From contig DASTGO010000405.1 of NCBI GenBank assembly GCA_035719045.1, positions 1 through 33,155 of the forward strand: 33,155 nucleotides of DNA, in the 5' to 3' direction. Each line of letters starts with the position of its first letter. Position 1 is the stretch's first letter. The translations under genes and the position numbers were made by a program. Positions 1-8,830 of this stretch are shown here, piece by piece. A model generated the notes under the pieces. The model had not been told where the DNA came from. It saw nothing but the letters and a program-made list of their open reading frames with translations, and did no database searches. This DNA comes from DASTGO01 sp035719045 (GTDB lineage: Bacteria; Actinomycetota; Actinomycetes; Actinomycetales; Kineosporiaceae).

Positions 1-132
1 CGGGGTCCCCCGCTCGACGACCTCGCGGGCGATCCGGTCGGCGTCCACCACGAAGGCCCCGCGCTCGGCCAGCCGTCCCGCGACGGTCGACTTACCTGCC
101 CCGATTCCCCCGGTCAGTCCCACCCTCAACAC
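1..132 (-). CDS. coaE: Dephospho-CoA kinase, N-terminal 44 codons only (cut by window edge)
   Basis: This gene encodes the last enzyme of CoA synthesis, which phosphorylates the 3'-hydroxyl of dephospho-CoA with ATP in the cytosol. The visible part starts with a GTG at 132 and reads MLRVGLTGGIGAGKST, so the P-loop GGIGAGKST lies at residues 8-16, exactly where CoaE has it. It is followed by a segment ending in VDADRIAREVV, typical of the family's substrate-binding aspartate region. The rest lies beyond base 1. Its position downstream of rpsA on the same strand matches the polA-rpsA-coaE order known in Mycobacterium, but here a sugar transferase gene sits between rpsA and coaE. Family assignment is secure; nothing can be said about the C-terminus, where many actinobacterial CoaE proteins carry an extra domain. 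Confidence 0.9.
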   Translation of the reverse strand, partial: MLRVGLTGGIGAGKSTVAGRLAERGAFVVDADRIAREVVERGTP

Positions 133-134
133 CG

Positions 135-173
135 GGGCATCCTAGGGCCGGGGGTCCTCGGGCCGGGATGCCC
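135..173 (-). terminator. Possible terminator or intercistronic hairpin after the sugar transferase
   Basis: An 8-bp inverted repeat (GGGCATCC at 135-142, GGATGCCC at 166-173) encloses a GC-rich loop that can itself pair in part. It lies between the sugar transferase stop and the coaE start, within 87 bases. No T-run follows, so it may slow or process the transcript rather than end it. Confidence 0.35.
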
Positions 174-219
174 GGCGGACGGGGTGCCCGACGGCACTGC
201 GCAGGCCTCGGCGCGACGG

Positions 220-1917
220 TCAGTAGGCGCCGCGGCGGGCCAGGACGGCGGTGACGGTGCGCAGGATGATCGACAGGTCCAGGCCGAGGAACCAGTTCTC
301 CACATAGCTGAGGTCCAGCCGAACCGCTTCCTCCCAGGACAGGTCCGACCGCCCCGACACCTGCCACAGGCCGGTCAGGCCCGGCTTGACCAGCAACCGG
401 CGCCGGACGTCCCCCGGATACTCCGCCACCTCGCGCGGTAACGGCGGACGCGGCCCGACCAGGGACATCTTCCCCCGCAGCACATCCAGCAGCTGCGGCA
501 GCTCGTCCAGCGAATACCGGCGCAGGAACCGGCCCACCGGAGTGACCCGCGGGTCCTCCCGCAGCTTGAACAACGGCCCGCCCCCCTCATTGAGGTGCGA
601 CAGCTGCGCCAGCCGGTCCTCGGCGTCGACGTACATGCTGCGGAACTTGTGCATCATGAACGTCTTCCCGTGCCGGCCCACCCGCTCCTGCCGGAACAGC
701 ACCGGCCCCGGCGAACTCGCCTTCACCGCCACCGCCACCACCAGCAGCAGCGGAGCCACCAGCAGCAGCCCCAGCCCGGTCAGCCCGTAGTCGAGGCAGG
801 TCTTCACCGCCCGCCGAGCCCCGGTGAACTCCGGCTCGGCCACGTCGAGCAGTGGCAACCCACCCACGCTGCGGATCCGCAGCCGCGGCGTGGCCACCTC
901 CGCCAGCCGGGGCGCCACCAGCAGCCGGACCCCCGAACCCTCCAGATCCCACGACAGCCGCCGCAACTGCTCCTGGCCGACGTCCGACCAGGCGGTCAGC
1001 ACCACGGTGTCCGCCCGGACCGCCTGCAGGACCGCCGGCACGTCCCCCGGCCCGCCGAGGACCGGCACCCCCTCGACCAGCTCCCCCTGCGCGGCCGCCA
1101 CGCAGGCTCCGACGACCTCCACCCCCGCCGACGGATCCCGGCGCGTCGTCCGCACCAGCTCCGCCACCGAGCGCTCCAGCCCCACCGCCACGACCCGTTG
1201 CCGCAACCGGCCACGCCTGCGCAACGCCCGCACCACCAGCGCACCCACCACATGGACCAGCAGCATCCCGCCCAATGCGACCGGTGTCCCCGCCAGCGCC
1301 AGCACCCGTGCCGCGGGATCGTCCAGGGCCAGCGCCAGCGTGCTGCCGGCTCCGACCGCACAGGCCGCCGCCAGCACCAGCCGCTGGAACTCCTCCGGGC
1401 CATGGGTCCACCCCTGCGCCCGGTACACCCCGGCCGCCAGCAGCAACCCCGCCAGTACCGGACCGCCCAGGACCGCAGCCAGCACGGCCGAAGCCGTGGA
1501 CCCACCGGCCAGCAGCACCCCGGCCGCCGCGCCCGACGCCCCGGTGACCAGGTCGCCCAGCGTCAGCACACCCGCCGGGGAGCGGAAGAGGCCCGGCCGA
1601 CGACCTCGCTGCCCGGTCACCCCGCCTCCGGGCAGCGCACGGTCCCGGACCGGCGGGGGTAGGTGCGCGGGCGCCGCGGCACCGAGCGCAGCCGGGGCGG
1701 TGCCGGTCCGCTCGGGAGCCTGCACCGGGCCGGCCGGCGCCACCGGAATCGGACCGGTACCGACCGGCGGGTCCGCGAGCCCGGTTCGCCGCGACGCCGA
1801 ACGCGCCGTGAGCTGCGCCGGTAGATCCGCCACCGGACCGGACACCGTGCCCACCGCACCCGTGGCGGTCCGCGACCGCCGCCCTCCAGACCACGGCGTG
1901 TGCCGCGGATCCTGCAT
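220..1917 (-). CDS. Polyprenyl-phosphate sugar-1-phosphate transferase (exopolysaccharide initiation)
   Basis: The protein is a WbaP/CpsE-like membrane enzyme that would move a sugar-1-phosphate from a nucleotide sugar onto undecaprenyl phosphate, starting a surface polysaccharide repeat unit. From the ATG at 1917 it has 565 residues. A proline/arginine-rich N-terminus is followed by several hydrophobic segments (about 110-230), a CoA-binding-like fold (about 240-350), one more membrane segment (about 375-395), and the catalytic Bac_transf domain to the end. That last domain shows KFRSM, YSLDELPQLLDVLRG, SLVGPRPPLPREV and KPGLTGLWQVSGR. I chose 1917 because GGGGAGGGG lies 5 bases upstream; the frame stays open to a start at 2082, but that extra stretch looks non-coding. 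The sugar used cannot be predicted. No other polysaccharide genes are in view, so partners must be encoded elsewhere. Confidence 0.9.
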   Translation of the reverse strand: MQDPRHTPWSGGRRSRTATGAVGTVSGPVADLPAQLTARSASRRTGLADPPVGTGPIPVAPAGPVQAPERTGTAPAALGAAAPAHLPPPVRDRALPGGGVTGQRGRRPGLFRSPAGVLTLGDLVTGASGAAAGVLLAGGSTASAVLAAVLGGPVLAGLLLAAGVYRAQGWTHGPEEFQRLVLAAACAVGAGSTLALALDDPAARVLALAGTPVALGGMLLVHVVGALVVRALRRRGRLRQRVVAVGLERSVAELVRTTRRDPSAGVEVVGACVAAAQGELVEGVPVLGGPGDVPAVLQAVRADTVVLTAWSDVGQEQLRRLSWDLEGSGVRLLVAPRLAEVATPRLRIRSVGGLPLLDVAEPEFTGARRAVKTCLDYGLTGLGLLLVAPLLLVVAVAVKASSPGPVLFRQERVGRHGKTFMMHKFRSMYVDAEDRLAQLSHLNEGGGPLFKLREDPRVTPVGRFLRRYSLDELPQLLDVLRGKMSLVGPRPPLPREVAEYPGDVRRRLLVKPGLTGLWQVSGRSDLSWEEAVRLDLSYVENWFLGLDLSIILRTVTAVLARRGAY

Positions 1918-2264
1918 CCAGCCCCTCCCCGGCTCCGGCATCCGCCGGGCCCCCGCCTGCGCGGTGACCCTGCTCCCTGATGCCACCCTCGCTGCGATGG
2001 TAGGAACGAAGCGACTACGCAGCGGAGTCATCGCAGGCAGAACCACCCCTTCGGCGCACTCCAGATCCGGCTGGTCGGGCATTTCGCCACGAGTGAACCG
2101 TCACCAGACAGCGGCGATCCCCGTTCGCCGAGCTGATCCGAAGCGGTGGGCGGAGGGGCCCGGGACGGCGCGCGGAGCAAAGACGGCGGGGCGGGCGGAG
2201 CAAAGGGGGAAGGCCCCGACCGCGTGGGTCGGGGCCTTCCGGAGTGTCTGCGCAGCCGTGCGGC
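1918..2264. other. Gap between rpsA and the sugar transferase gene
   Basis: These 347 bases hold the strong rpsA terminator at 2208-2240 and presumably the sugar transferase promoter. I see no convincing -35/-10 pair and no further gene. The sugar transferase frame extends through 2082 but lacks a ribosome site at the earlier start. Confidence 0.5.
2208..2240 (-). terminator. Intrinsic terminator of rpsA
   Basis: A perfect 14-bp stem (2208-2221 with 2227-2240) closes a 5-base loop. On the minus strand it is followed by CCCTTTGC. It begins 24 bases after the rpsA stop. It should separate rpsA transcription from the sugar transferase gene. Confidence 0.8.
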
Positions 2265-3728
2265 TCAGTACCCGCCGGTGAGCTTCTCGCGCAGGGCGGC
2301 CAGCGCCTCGTCGGAGGCCAGCGTGCCCTCCGGCTCCGGCTGGGACTGCGTGGAGGAGTACGAGGACGGGGCGTCCTCGCCACGAGCCTCGGAGTCGGCC
2401 TTCTGGGCCTCCTCGACCTGCTTGCGGTGGGCCTCCCACTTGGCGTGGGCCTCGGCGTACTGCCGCTCCCACTCCTCACGCTGCTTCTCGTACCCGTCCA
2501 GCCACTCCTGGGTCTCCGGGTCGAAGCCCTCGGGGTACTTGTAGTTGCCCTGCTCGTCGTACTCGGCGGCCATGCCGTACAGCGACGGGTCGAAGTCCTC
2601 GGCCGCGGTGCCGACACCCTCGTTGGCCTGCTTGAGCGACAGCGAGATCCGCCGACGCTCCAGGTCGATGTCGATCACCTTGACGAAGATGCTGTCGCCG
2701 ACCTGGACGACCTGCTCCGGGATCTCGACGTGGCGCTCGGCCAGCTCCGAGATGTGCACCAGGCCCTCGATGCCCTCGTCCACCCGGACGAACGCGCCGA
2801 ACGGAACCAGCTTGGTGACCTTGCCGGGGACAACCTGCCCGATGGCGTGGGTCCGGGCGAACTGCTGCCACGGGTCCTCCTGCGTCGCCTTCAGCGACAG
2901 GGAGACCCGCTCGCGGTCCATGTCGACGTCGAGAACCTCGACGGTGACCTCCTGGCCGACCTCGACGACCTCGCCGGGGTGGTCGATGTGCTTCCAGGAC
3001 AGCTCGGAGACGTGGACCAGACCGTCCACCCCGCCGAGGTCCACGAAGGCACCGAAGTTGACGATCGACGAGACCACACCGGAGCGGACCTGGCCCTTCT
3101 GCAGGGTCTGCAGGAAGGTCTGGCGCACCTCGGACTGGGTCTGCTCCAGCCAGGCCCGGCGGGACAGGACCACGTTGTTGCGGTTCTTGTCCAGCTCGAT
3201 GATCTTCGCCTCGATCTGCTTGCCGACGTACGGCTGCAGGTCGCGGACCCGGCGCATCTCGACCAGGGACGCCGGCAGGAAGCCCCGCAGGCCGATGTCG
3301 AGGATCAGGCCACCCTTGACGACCTCGATCACCGTGCCGGTGACGATGCCGTCCTCCTCCTTGATCTTCTCGATCGTGCCCCAGGCGCGCTCGTACTGGG
3401 CGCGCTTCTTGGACAGGATGAGCCGGCCCTCCTTGTCCTCCTTCTGGAGGACAAGGGCCTCGATCTCGTCGCCGACGGCGACGACCTCGCTGGGATCGAC
3501 GTCGTGCTTGATACTCAGCTCACGCGAGGGGATCACACCCTCGGTCTTGTAGCCGATGTCCAGCAGGACCTCGTCACGATCGACCTTGACGACCGTGCCG
3601 GACACGATGTCGCCGTCGTTGAAGTACTTGATCGTCTCGTCGATCGCCGCGAGAAAGGCCTCTTCACCGCCGATGTCGTTGATTGCGACCTGGGGGGTGG
3701 TGGCCTGCTCCGTCGTGCTGATGGTCAT
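2265..3728 (-). CDS. rpsA: 30S ribosomal protein S1
   Basis: S1 binds mRNA on the small ribosomal subunit and helps start translation. The 487-residue protein has four S1 (OB-fold) repeats at about 38-110, 126-194, 212-282 and 296-368. Repeats three and four carry the well-kept cores NFGAFVDLGGVDGLVHVSEL and PFGAFVRVDEGIEGLVHISE. The tail after residue 370 is acidic, rich in Tyr/Trp/Glu and probably disordered, as in other actinobacterial S1 proteins, which have four rather than six repeats. The ATG at 3728 (MTISTTEQ) is the natural start; the frame stays open to 3887 but that part does not look coding. A GGAG lies 11-14 bases upstream. A promoter-like pair is at 3906-3935 and a strong terminator at 2208-2240, so it is probably transcribed alone. 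Confidence 0.97.
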   Translation of the reverse strand: MTISTTEQATTPQVAINDIGGEEAFLAAIDETIKYFNDGDIVSGTVVKVDRDEVLLDIGYKTEGVIPSRELSIKHDVDPSEVVAVGDEIEALVLQKEDKEGRLILSKKRAQYERAWGTIEKIKEEDGIVTGTVIEVVKGGLILDIGLRGFLPASLVEMRRVRDLQPYVGKQIEAKIIELDKNRNNVVLSRRAWLEQTQSEVRQTFLQTLQKGQVRSGVVSSIVNFGAFVDLGGVDGLVHVSELSWKHIDHPGEVVEVGQEVTVEVLDVDMDRERVSLSLKATQEDPWQQFARTHAIGQVVPGKVTKLVPFGAFVRVDEGIEGLVHISELAERHVEIPEQVVQVGDSIFVKVIDIDLERRRISLSLKQANEGVGTAAEDFDPSLYGMAAEYDEQGNYKYPEGFDPETQEWLDGYEKQREEWERQYAEAHAKWEAHRKQVEEAQKADSEARGEDAPSSYSSTQSQPEPEGTLASDEALAALREKLTGGY

Positions 3729-4128
3729 GAAGGAGGGACTCCGATGCGGACAGTTGTCGATGGGGAAGTCTGGCAGGCACGCGCCGAATCCGCGGTCCAG
3801 AGGGCCCCGAGGCGGGTGGCATCTGCCGGCATCGACCACTGCCGAGCGTCTTGCCAGACGGATCAAGGACAGGCTGACTCCGCGCACACGCCGTGCGCCT
3901 AAGCAACCCTACCCGCTGCCTCGATCACGGGTCAAAGCCCCCCCAGGCGGCTCGCCGTGCGCGCCGCCGCTGCCGCCGATTCCGCCTGCGACCAGGAGAT
4001 CTCCCGTCCTGGCGGCCGCCCCGGCCGGACCTCACCGGCCCCGGGCGGCACGACTCCTGGACGGCACGGATCCCGGCCGGTAGCGGGGCGGACACCGGTC
4101 CACCCGGCGGACCCGGCACGATGACCTC
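3729..4128. other. Divergent intergenic region between rpsA and the methyltransferase gene
   Basis: These 400 bases separate two divergent genes. They hold the rpsA promoter candidate (3906-3935) and a 5' leader of about 170 bases. Toward the methyltransferase start the sequence is plain GC-rich DNA; I find no clear promoter or ribosome site for it. No extra gene is supported. Confidence 0.5.
3906..3935 (-). promoter_or_regulatory. Probable sigma-A-type promoter of rpsA
   Basis: On the minus strand TTGACC (3930-3935) is followed after 18 bases by TAGGGT (3906-3911), a pairing common in actinobacterial housekeeping promoters. Transcription would start near 3899, leaving a leader of about 170 bases before the rpsA ATG. 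Confidence 0.5.
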
Positions 4129-4941
4129 GTGAACAGCGCAACCGAGGGGGTCGCCCGGTTCCGGCGCGCAGGCGCGGACGAGAGCGTCCGGGCGAACCGG
4201 TCATGGTGGGACGAGGCGGCCGAGGAGTATTACGACGAGCACGGCGCCTTCCTCGGCGACGACCGCTTCGTCTGGGGTCCGGAGGGTCTGGACGAGGAGG
4301 ATGCCGGACTGCTCGGTCCGGTGTCCGGGCGTGACGTCCTGGAGGTCGGCTGCGGCGCCGGGCAGTGTGCCCGCTGGCTGGCCGGGCATGGCGCCCGCGT
4401 CGTGGGGGTCGACCTGTCCGCGGGAATGCTCCGCCAGGGGTTGCGCCTCCCGTCGCCGGCAGCGGTCGCGGCCCCCGTCCTGCTCCAGGCCGACGCCCGG
4501 CGACTGCCGTTCGCGGACGAGTCCTTCGACATCGCCTGTTCCGCCTACGGGGCGGTGCCCTTCGTGGCTGACCCCCGGCAGGTGATGGCCGAGGTGGCCC
4601 GGGTGCTGCGGCCGGGCGGGCGCTGGGCGTTCGCGATCACGCACCCGATCCGGTGGGCCTTCCCCGACGATCCCGGCGAGGTGGGCCTGACCGCCTACCG
4701 CTCCTACTTCGACCGGACTCCCTACGTCGAGGAGGACGCCTCCGGCCGGGCCGTGTACGCCGAGCACCACCGCACCCTCGGCGACCGGATCCGTGACCTG
4801 GTCGCCGTGGGGTTCGTGATCGACGATCTGGTCGAGCCGCAGTGGCCGGAGCATCTGGACCACGTCTGGGGCGGATGGAGCCGGACCCGCGGCGAACTCA
4901 TCCCCGGCACGGCGATCTTCGTCTGCCACCGCCCCGGCTGA
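4129..4941 (+). CDS. Class I SAM-dependent methyltransferase, substrate unknown
   Basis: This 270-residue protein has a Rossmann-type methyltransferase fold. Motif I is DVLEVGCGAGQCARWL (69-84), followed by the acidic VVGVDLS (91-97, Asp95 expected to bind the SAM ribose) and the later VARVLRPGGRWAFAITHP segment typical of the UbiE/Methyltransf_11 group. The N-terminus (NRSWWDEAAEEYYDEHGAFLGD) resembles a known actinobacterial family found near polA and rpsA. The GTG at 4129 is the only reasonable start before the conserved region, although no good Shine-Dalgarno precedes it, so it may be translated poorly or from a leaderless message. It is the only plus-strand gene in the first 15 kb and converges on polA. 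The substrate cannot be inferred. Confidence 0.9.
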   Translation: MNSATEGVARFRRAGADESVRANRSWWDEAAEEYYDEHGAFLGDDRFVWGPEGLDEEDAGLLGPVSGRDVLEVGCGAGQCARWLAGHGARVVGVDLSAGMLRQGLRLPSPAAVAAPVLLQADARRLPFADESFDIACSAYGAVPFVADPRQVMAEVARVLRPGGRWAFAITHPIRWAFPDDPGEVGLTAYRSYFDRTPYVEEDASGRAVYAEHHRTLGDRIRDLVAVGFVIDDLVEPQWPEHLDHVWGGWSRTRGELIPGTAIFVCHRPG

Positions 4942-4953
4942 CCGCCACCGCCC

Positions 4954-4980
4954 CCGGACCCACACGAAGGTGGGCTCCGG
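4954..4980. terminator. Possible shared terminator between convergent genes
   Basis: CCGGACCCAC (4954-4963) pairs with GTGGGCTCCGG (4970-4980) with one bulged base and a 6-base loop. It lies between the convergent methyltransferase and polA stops and could serve both. There is no T-run on either side. Confidence 0.4.
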
Positions 4981-4994
4981 ACCGGCCTGCGAGA

Positions 4995-7685
4995 TCAGTG
5001 CGCGGCCTCATGCCAGGACCCGCCGACCCCGACGGACACCTCCAGCGGCACGGACAGGTCCGCCGCGGAGGACATCGCCTCCCGGACCAGGGTCTCCACC
5101 GCTGCCCGCTCGCCGGGAGCCACCTCCAGGACCAGTTCGTCATGGACCTGCAGCAGCAGCCGGGACCGTAGCGCGCCCGCCCGCAGTGCCCGGTGCACCC
5201 GCAGCATGGCGACCTTGATGATGTCCGCCGCCGAGCCCTGGATGGGCGCGTTGAGCGCCATCCGCTCGGCCATCTCCCGGCGCTGCCGGTTGTCGCTGCT
5301 GAGGTCGGGCAAGTAGCGGCGGCGGCCGAGGAACGTCTCGGTGTACCCGCTGCGCCGGGCCTCGACGACGACACCCTGCAGATAGTCCCGGACCCCGCCG
5401 AACCGGTCGAAGTACTCGTCCATCAGGCCGCGGGCCTCCTTGACGGGCACGTTGAGCTGACGGGACAGCCCGAAGTCGCTCAGCCCGTAGGCCAGGCCGT
5501 ACGACATCGCCTTGATCTTCGACCGCATGGCCGACGTGACCTCGGCCGGCGGCACGGAGAACACCCGGGAGGCCACGAAGCGGTGCAGGTCCTCCCCGGA
5601 CCGGAACGCCTCGATCAACCCCTCGTCACCGGACAGATGGGCCATGATCCGCATCTCGATCTGCGAGTAGTCCGCGGTCAGCAGGCACTCGTAGCCGTTC
5701 CCGACGACGAAGGTCTCCCGGATCCGCCGGCCCTCGTCGGTCCGGATCGGGATGTTCTGCAGGTTGGGATCGGTGCTGGACAACCGGCCAGTGGCAGCCA
5801 CGGTCTGCTGGAAGGTGGTGTGGATCCGCCCGTCGTCACTGACCGACTTCAGCAGGCCCTCGACGGTCTGCCGCAGCTTCGAGGCGTCCCGGTGCCGCAG
5901 CAGGTGCCGCAGGAAGGGGTGCTCGGTCTTGACGTAGAGGTCGGCGAGCGCCTCGGCATCGGTGGTGTATCCGGTCTTGATGCGCTTGGTCTTCGGCATC
6001 GACAACTGCTCGAACAGGACGACCTGCAACTGCTTCGGCGAGCCGAGGTTGATCTCGGTGCCGATCACCGCGAAGGCCTGCTTGGCGGCCTGGGCGACTT
6101 CGGCGGCGAAGTAGCCCTCCAGATCCGACAGGGCGGTGGTGTCCACCGCGATCCCGGCGGACTCCATCCCGGCCAGCACGTCGACCAGGGGCAGTTCGAC
6201 CTCCGACAGCAGGGCCAGCCCGCCCCGGTCGAGCAGGTCCTTGCCCAGGACCTCGGACAGCTCCAGGACCGCACGAGCCCGGATCATCGCCGCCTCGTCC
6301 TCGTCCGGCCCGGTGCCGGTGTCCAGGGTCAGTTGGCCGTCGTCCGCCGTCTCGGCCCGCAACTCCCGGCCCAGGTGCCGCAGCGTGAGGTCGGCGAGGT
6401 CGTAACTGCGCTGGTCGGGCAGGCAGAGGTAGGCGGCGAGCGCGGTGTCCGCGGTGATCCCGGCGACGGGCAGTCCCCTCGCACGCAGGGCGGTCAGCGG
6501 ACCCTTGGCGTCGTGGAGGACCTTCGGGCGCTTCTCGTCGGCCAGCCAGTCCGCCAGGGCGGCGAGCCCGGTCGCGTCCAGGTCGACCAGGTCGAGGTAT
6601 CCGGCGGCTCCGTCGGCCGCCGCGACCGCCAGGCTCCGGGCATCCCCGCCACCGCGACCCCAGTGACCGAGCACCTGCAGGCCCACCGCCGCCTGGGCAT
6701 GCGCCTGCAGCCAGGTCGCGACCCCGGCCCCGGACAGGTGGTCGGTCTGCAGGTCGAAGCCCCCCTCGGCCTCCGGCTGCGGGGCGGACAGCGTGGCGAA
6801 CAGCCGTTCCCGCAGCACCCGGAACTCCAGGCCGTCGAAGACCCGGTGCACCTCCTCGCGGTCCCAGGACCGCAGCTGGAGGTCGTCGATCCCGAGCGGC
6901 AGCTCCAGGTCGTCCACCAACTGGTTCAGCCGGCGGTTGCGCAGCACCCCCTCCAGGTGGGCCCGCAGGCTCTCCCCCGCCTTGCCGGTGATCGCCGGGG
7001 CGTGGGCGACGACCCCGTCCAGGTCGCCGTACAGGTTCAGCCACTTCGCGGCCGTCTTCGGTCCGACCCCCGGGATTCCGGGCAGGTTGTCGCTGGCCTC
7101 CCCGACGAGCGCGGCGAGGTCGCTGTACCGCTCCGGCGGCACCCCGTACCGGGCCAGCACGGCCTCCGGGGTCATCCGGCTCAGCTCCGACACCCCGCGC
7201 ACCGGGTAGAGCACGGTGACGTGGTCCTCGATCAGCTGGAAGGAGTCCCGGTCGCCGGTCGTCACCAGCACCTCGAACCCCTTGCGGCGGGCGCCCCGGG
7301 CCAGGGTGGCGATGACGTCGTCCGCCTCGTACCCCTCCTTCTCCAGGACCGGGATCCGCAGCGCCGCGAGGACCTCCTTGATCAGCGCCACCTGGCCGGA
7401 GAACTCCGCGGGCGAGGCACTCCGGTTCGCCTTGTACTCCGCATACGCCTCGCTGCGGAAGGTCTGCCGGGAGACGTCGAAGGCGACCGCCACGTGATCG
7501 GGCCGCTCGTCGCGCAGGACGTTGATGAGCATCGACGTGAAGCCGTAGACGGCGTTCGTGGTCTGCCCGGTCGATGTCGAGAAGTTCTCCACCGGCAGTG
7601 CGTAGAAGGCCCGATAGGCCAGGGAGTGCCCGTCGACGAGCATCAGGCGGGGCATGACGGATCCGGGGGCGAACAGCTGACTCAC
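4995..7685 (-). CDS. polA: DNA polymerase I
   Basis: Pol I fills gaps, removes RNA primers and acts in repair. The 896-residue protein has three parts: an N-terminal 5'-3' exonuclease (about 10-300, with LMLVDGHSLAYRAFYALP, EGYEADDVIATLA, TTGDRDSFQL and GIPGVGPKTA), a middle 3'-5' exonuclease-like domain (about 310-500), and the polymerase domain. The last shows motif A DYSQIEMR near residue 672, motif B RSKIKAMSYGLAYG near 720 and motif C QVHDELVLE near 850. The middle domain lacks the DxE metal-binding residues of proofreading enzymes, as in other actinobacterial PolA, so proofreading is probably absent. The GTG at 7685 has AGGGTGG just upstream; an ATG ten codons later (MPRLMLVDG) is the alternative start. 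Divergence or regulation cannot be read from the short upstream gap. Confidence 0.97.
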   Translation of the reverse strand: MSQLFAPGSVMPRLMLVDGHSLAYRAFYALPVENFSTSTGQTTNAVYGFTSMLINVLRDERPDHVAVAFDVSRQTFRSEAYAEYKANRSASPAEFSGQVALIKEVLAALRIPVLEKEGYEADDVIATLARGARRKGFEVLVTTGDRDSFQLIEDHVTVLYPVRGVSELSRMTPEAVLARYGVPPERYSDLAALVGEASDNLPGIPGVGPKTAAKWLNLYGDLDGVVAHAPAITGKAGESLRAHLEGVLRNRRLNQLVDDLELPLGIDDLQLRSWDREEVHRVFDGLEFRVLRERLFATLSAPQPEAEGGFDLQTDHLSGAGVATWLQAHAQAAVGLQVLGHWGRGGGDARSLAVAAADGAAGYLDLVDLDATGLAALADWLADEKRPKVLHDAKGPLTALRARGLPVAGITADTALAAYLCLPDQRSYDLADLTLRHLGRELRAETADDGQLTLDTGTGPDEDEAAMIRARAVLELSEVLGKDLLDRGGLALLSEVELPLVDVLAGMESAGIAVDTTALSDLEGYFAAEVAQAAKQAFAVIGTEINLGSPKQLQVVLFEQLSMPKTKRIKTGYTTDAEALADLYVKTEHPFLRHLLRHRDASKLRQTVEGLLKSVSDDGRIHTTFQQTVAATGRLSSTDPNLQNIPIRTDEGRRIRETFVVGNGYECLLTADYSQIEMRIMAHLSGDEGLIEAFRSGEDLHRFVASRVFSVPPAEVTSAMRSKIKAMSYGLAYGLSDFGLSRQLNVPVKEARGLMDEYFDRFGGVRDYLQGVVVEARRSGYTETFLGRRRYLPDLSSDNRQRREMAERMALNAPIQGSAADIIKVAMLRVHRALRAGALRSRLLLQVHDELVLEVAPGERAAVETLVREAMSSAADLSVPLEVSVGVGGSWHEAAH

Positions 7686-7804
7686 GCCGCCACCCTATGG
7701 CGCCTGGCCGACAACACGGACCACCGGCGGTCGGACCGGCGAACCGCTGATCGGCGGCCCGGACGCGACGGCGTCAGCCCGACCGCACGGCGGCCGAGCG
7801 CCGC

Positions 7805-8683
7805 TCAGCCCGCCGCCCCTCCCCGGGCAGCTGTTCTGCGCCGTGCCGGGACCGTCACCGGCTGGGTAGCTCCGTCCGCCACGGTCACCTCCCCCACCGG
7901 GCCGCCGCCCGGCTCCGCCGCGGACACACCGGGACCGTCACCGGCCGACCCGGCGAGGCCGCCGCCCGCAGCCGGCACCGGGTCCAGCTCCCCCGCCAGC
8001 ATCGCGGCGGCCAGGGTGTCCGGCATCCCGTCCCGGAAGGCGGTCTCCAGGTCGACCGGGCAGACCGCTGCGTCGGTGGACAGCTCGTCCAGCTCAGGCG
8101 CCGCGGTCTCCCCCCGGCGGGGCCAGCCGGCGCGGGCCCGCAGCGAACGCCGCCGGGACAGCAGATCCTCCAGCCCGCCGCGGCGCCCCTCACCTGCCAG
8201 CTTGCGCCGTAGCACCGACGTCGCCACCACGCGGCGGACCACCACCGGGGAGAAGCCCAGCCGGGCCAGGAAGCGGTGCGAGTCCCGGGCCGCCTGCGGG
8301 GCCGAACTCACCACCTGCTCCGCGCCCACCCGGTCGGCGATCCCGGTGACGGCCGCCAGAAGGGCCCGGGCGACCCCGCGCCGGCGGCACTCGGGGGACA
8401 CGAAGAGATGCTCGATCTGCACGGCCAGCCCGTCCACGAGCGCCGCCACCGGGATCACCCGCACGAGCACATAACCGGCGGCCCGGCCCTCCCAGCGGGC
8501 GATGACCACGTGCAGGTCCTCCCCGCCGATGGCCGCCCGGAGCCGGGACCGGATCTGCTCGGGGCCCGATCCGCCCGGCCGCAGGGGTGGGCTGATGTCC
8601 TCACGCGCCTGGGACCAGAGCTGAACCAGGTCGTCGACGTCACCGGGTCCCGCCCGGCGCACGTCGATCGGCTGACGTGTCAC
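7805..8683 (-). CDS. GNAT-family N-acetyltransferase with long C-terminal tail
   Basis: This is an acetyl-CoA-dependent acyltransferase with no predictable substrate. From the GTG at 8683 it has 292 residues. The GNAT domain occupies about 5-155: beta strand VQIEHLFVSPECRRRGVARALLAAV holds the acetyl-CoA loop RRRGVA (100-105), and GFSPVVVRRV closes the fold. The remaining 130 residues are low in complexity, with Arg-rich, then Pro/Gly/Ala-rich sequence and no domain I recognise; they may be disordered. The start is placed at 8683 because GAGGAGG lies 4 bases upstream and the conserved domain begins at once; an upstream in-frame ATG at 8806 would overlap the liv terminator. It is followed by polA 119 bases downstream on the same strand. 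Confidence 0.85.
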   Translation of the reverse strand: MTRQPIDVRRAGPGDVDDLVQLWSQAREDISPPLRPGGSGPEQIRSRLRAAIGGEDLHVVIARWEGRAAGYVLVRVIPVAALVDGLAVQIEHLFVSPECRRRGVARALLAAVTGIADRVGAEQVVSSAPQAARDSHRFLARLGFSPVVVRRVVATSVLRRKLAGEGRRGGLEDLLSRRRSLRARAGWPRRGETAAPELDELSTDAAVCPVDLETAFRDGMPDTLAAAMLAGELDPVPAAGGGLAGSAGDGPGVSAAEPGGGPVGEVTVADGATQPVTVPARRRTAARGGAAG

Positions 8684-8781
8684 CCTGCCTCCTCGACGCC
8701 GAACGGCCCGCCGTACCGCCGGGCCTTGCCGGCCTCGCGCGGTGTGAGCGTACGACCTCTGACCCGTCTCCGGCAGGGCAA

Positions 8782-8816
8782 TGCCGGATCCGTGACCATG
8801 AGCCACGGATCCGGCA
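8782..8816 (-). terminator. Terminator of the liv operon
   Basis: A perfect 13-bp inverted repeat (TGCCGGATCCGTG at 8782-8794 and CACGGATCCGGCA at 8804-8816) with a 9-base loop begins 15 bases after the livF stop. No T-run follows, as is usual in this GC range. Confidence 0.7.
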
Positions 8817-8830
8817 GCCCGTCCGTCGGG

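Noticed and set aside
5193..8474. A very long plus-strand open frame opposite polA
   Set aside because: It is the mirror of polA codon bias in GC-rich DNA; its translation is rich in Arg, Gly, Val, Gln and Leu without any domain, and polA is certain.
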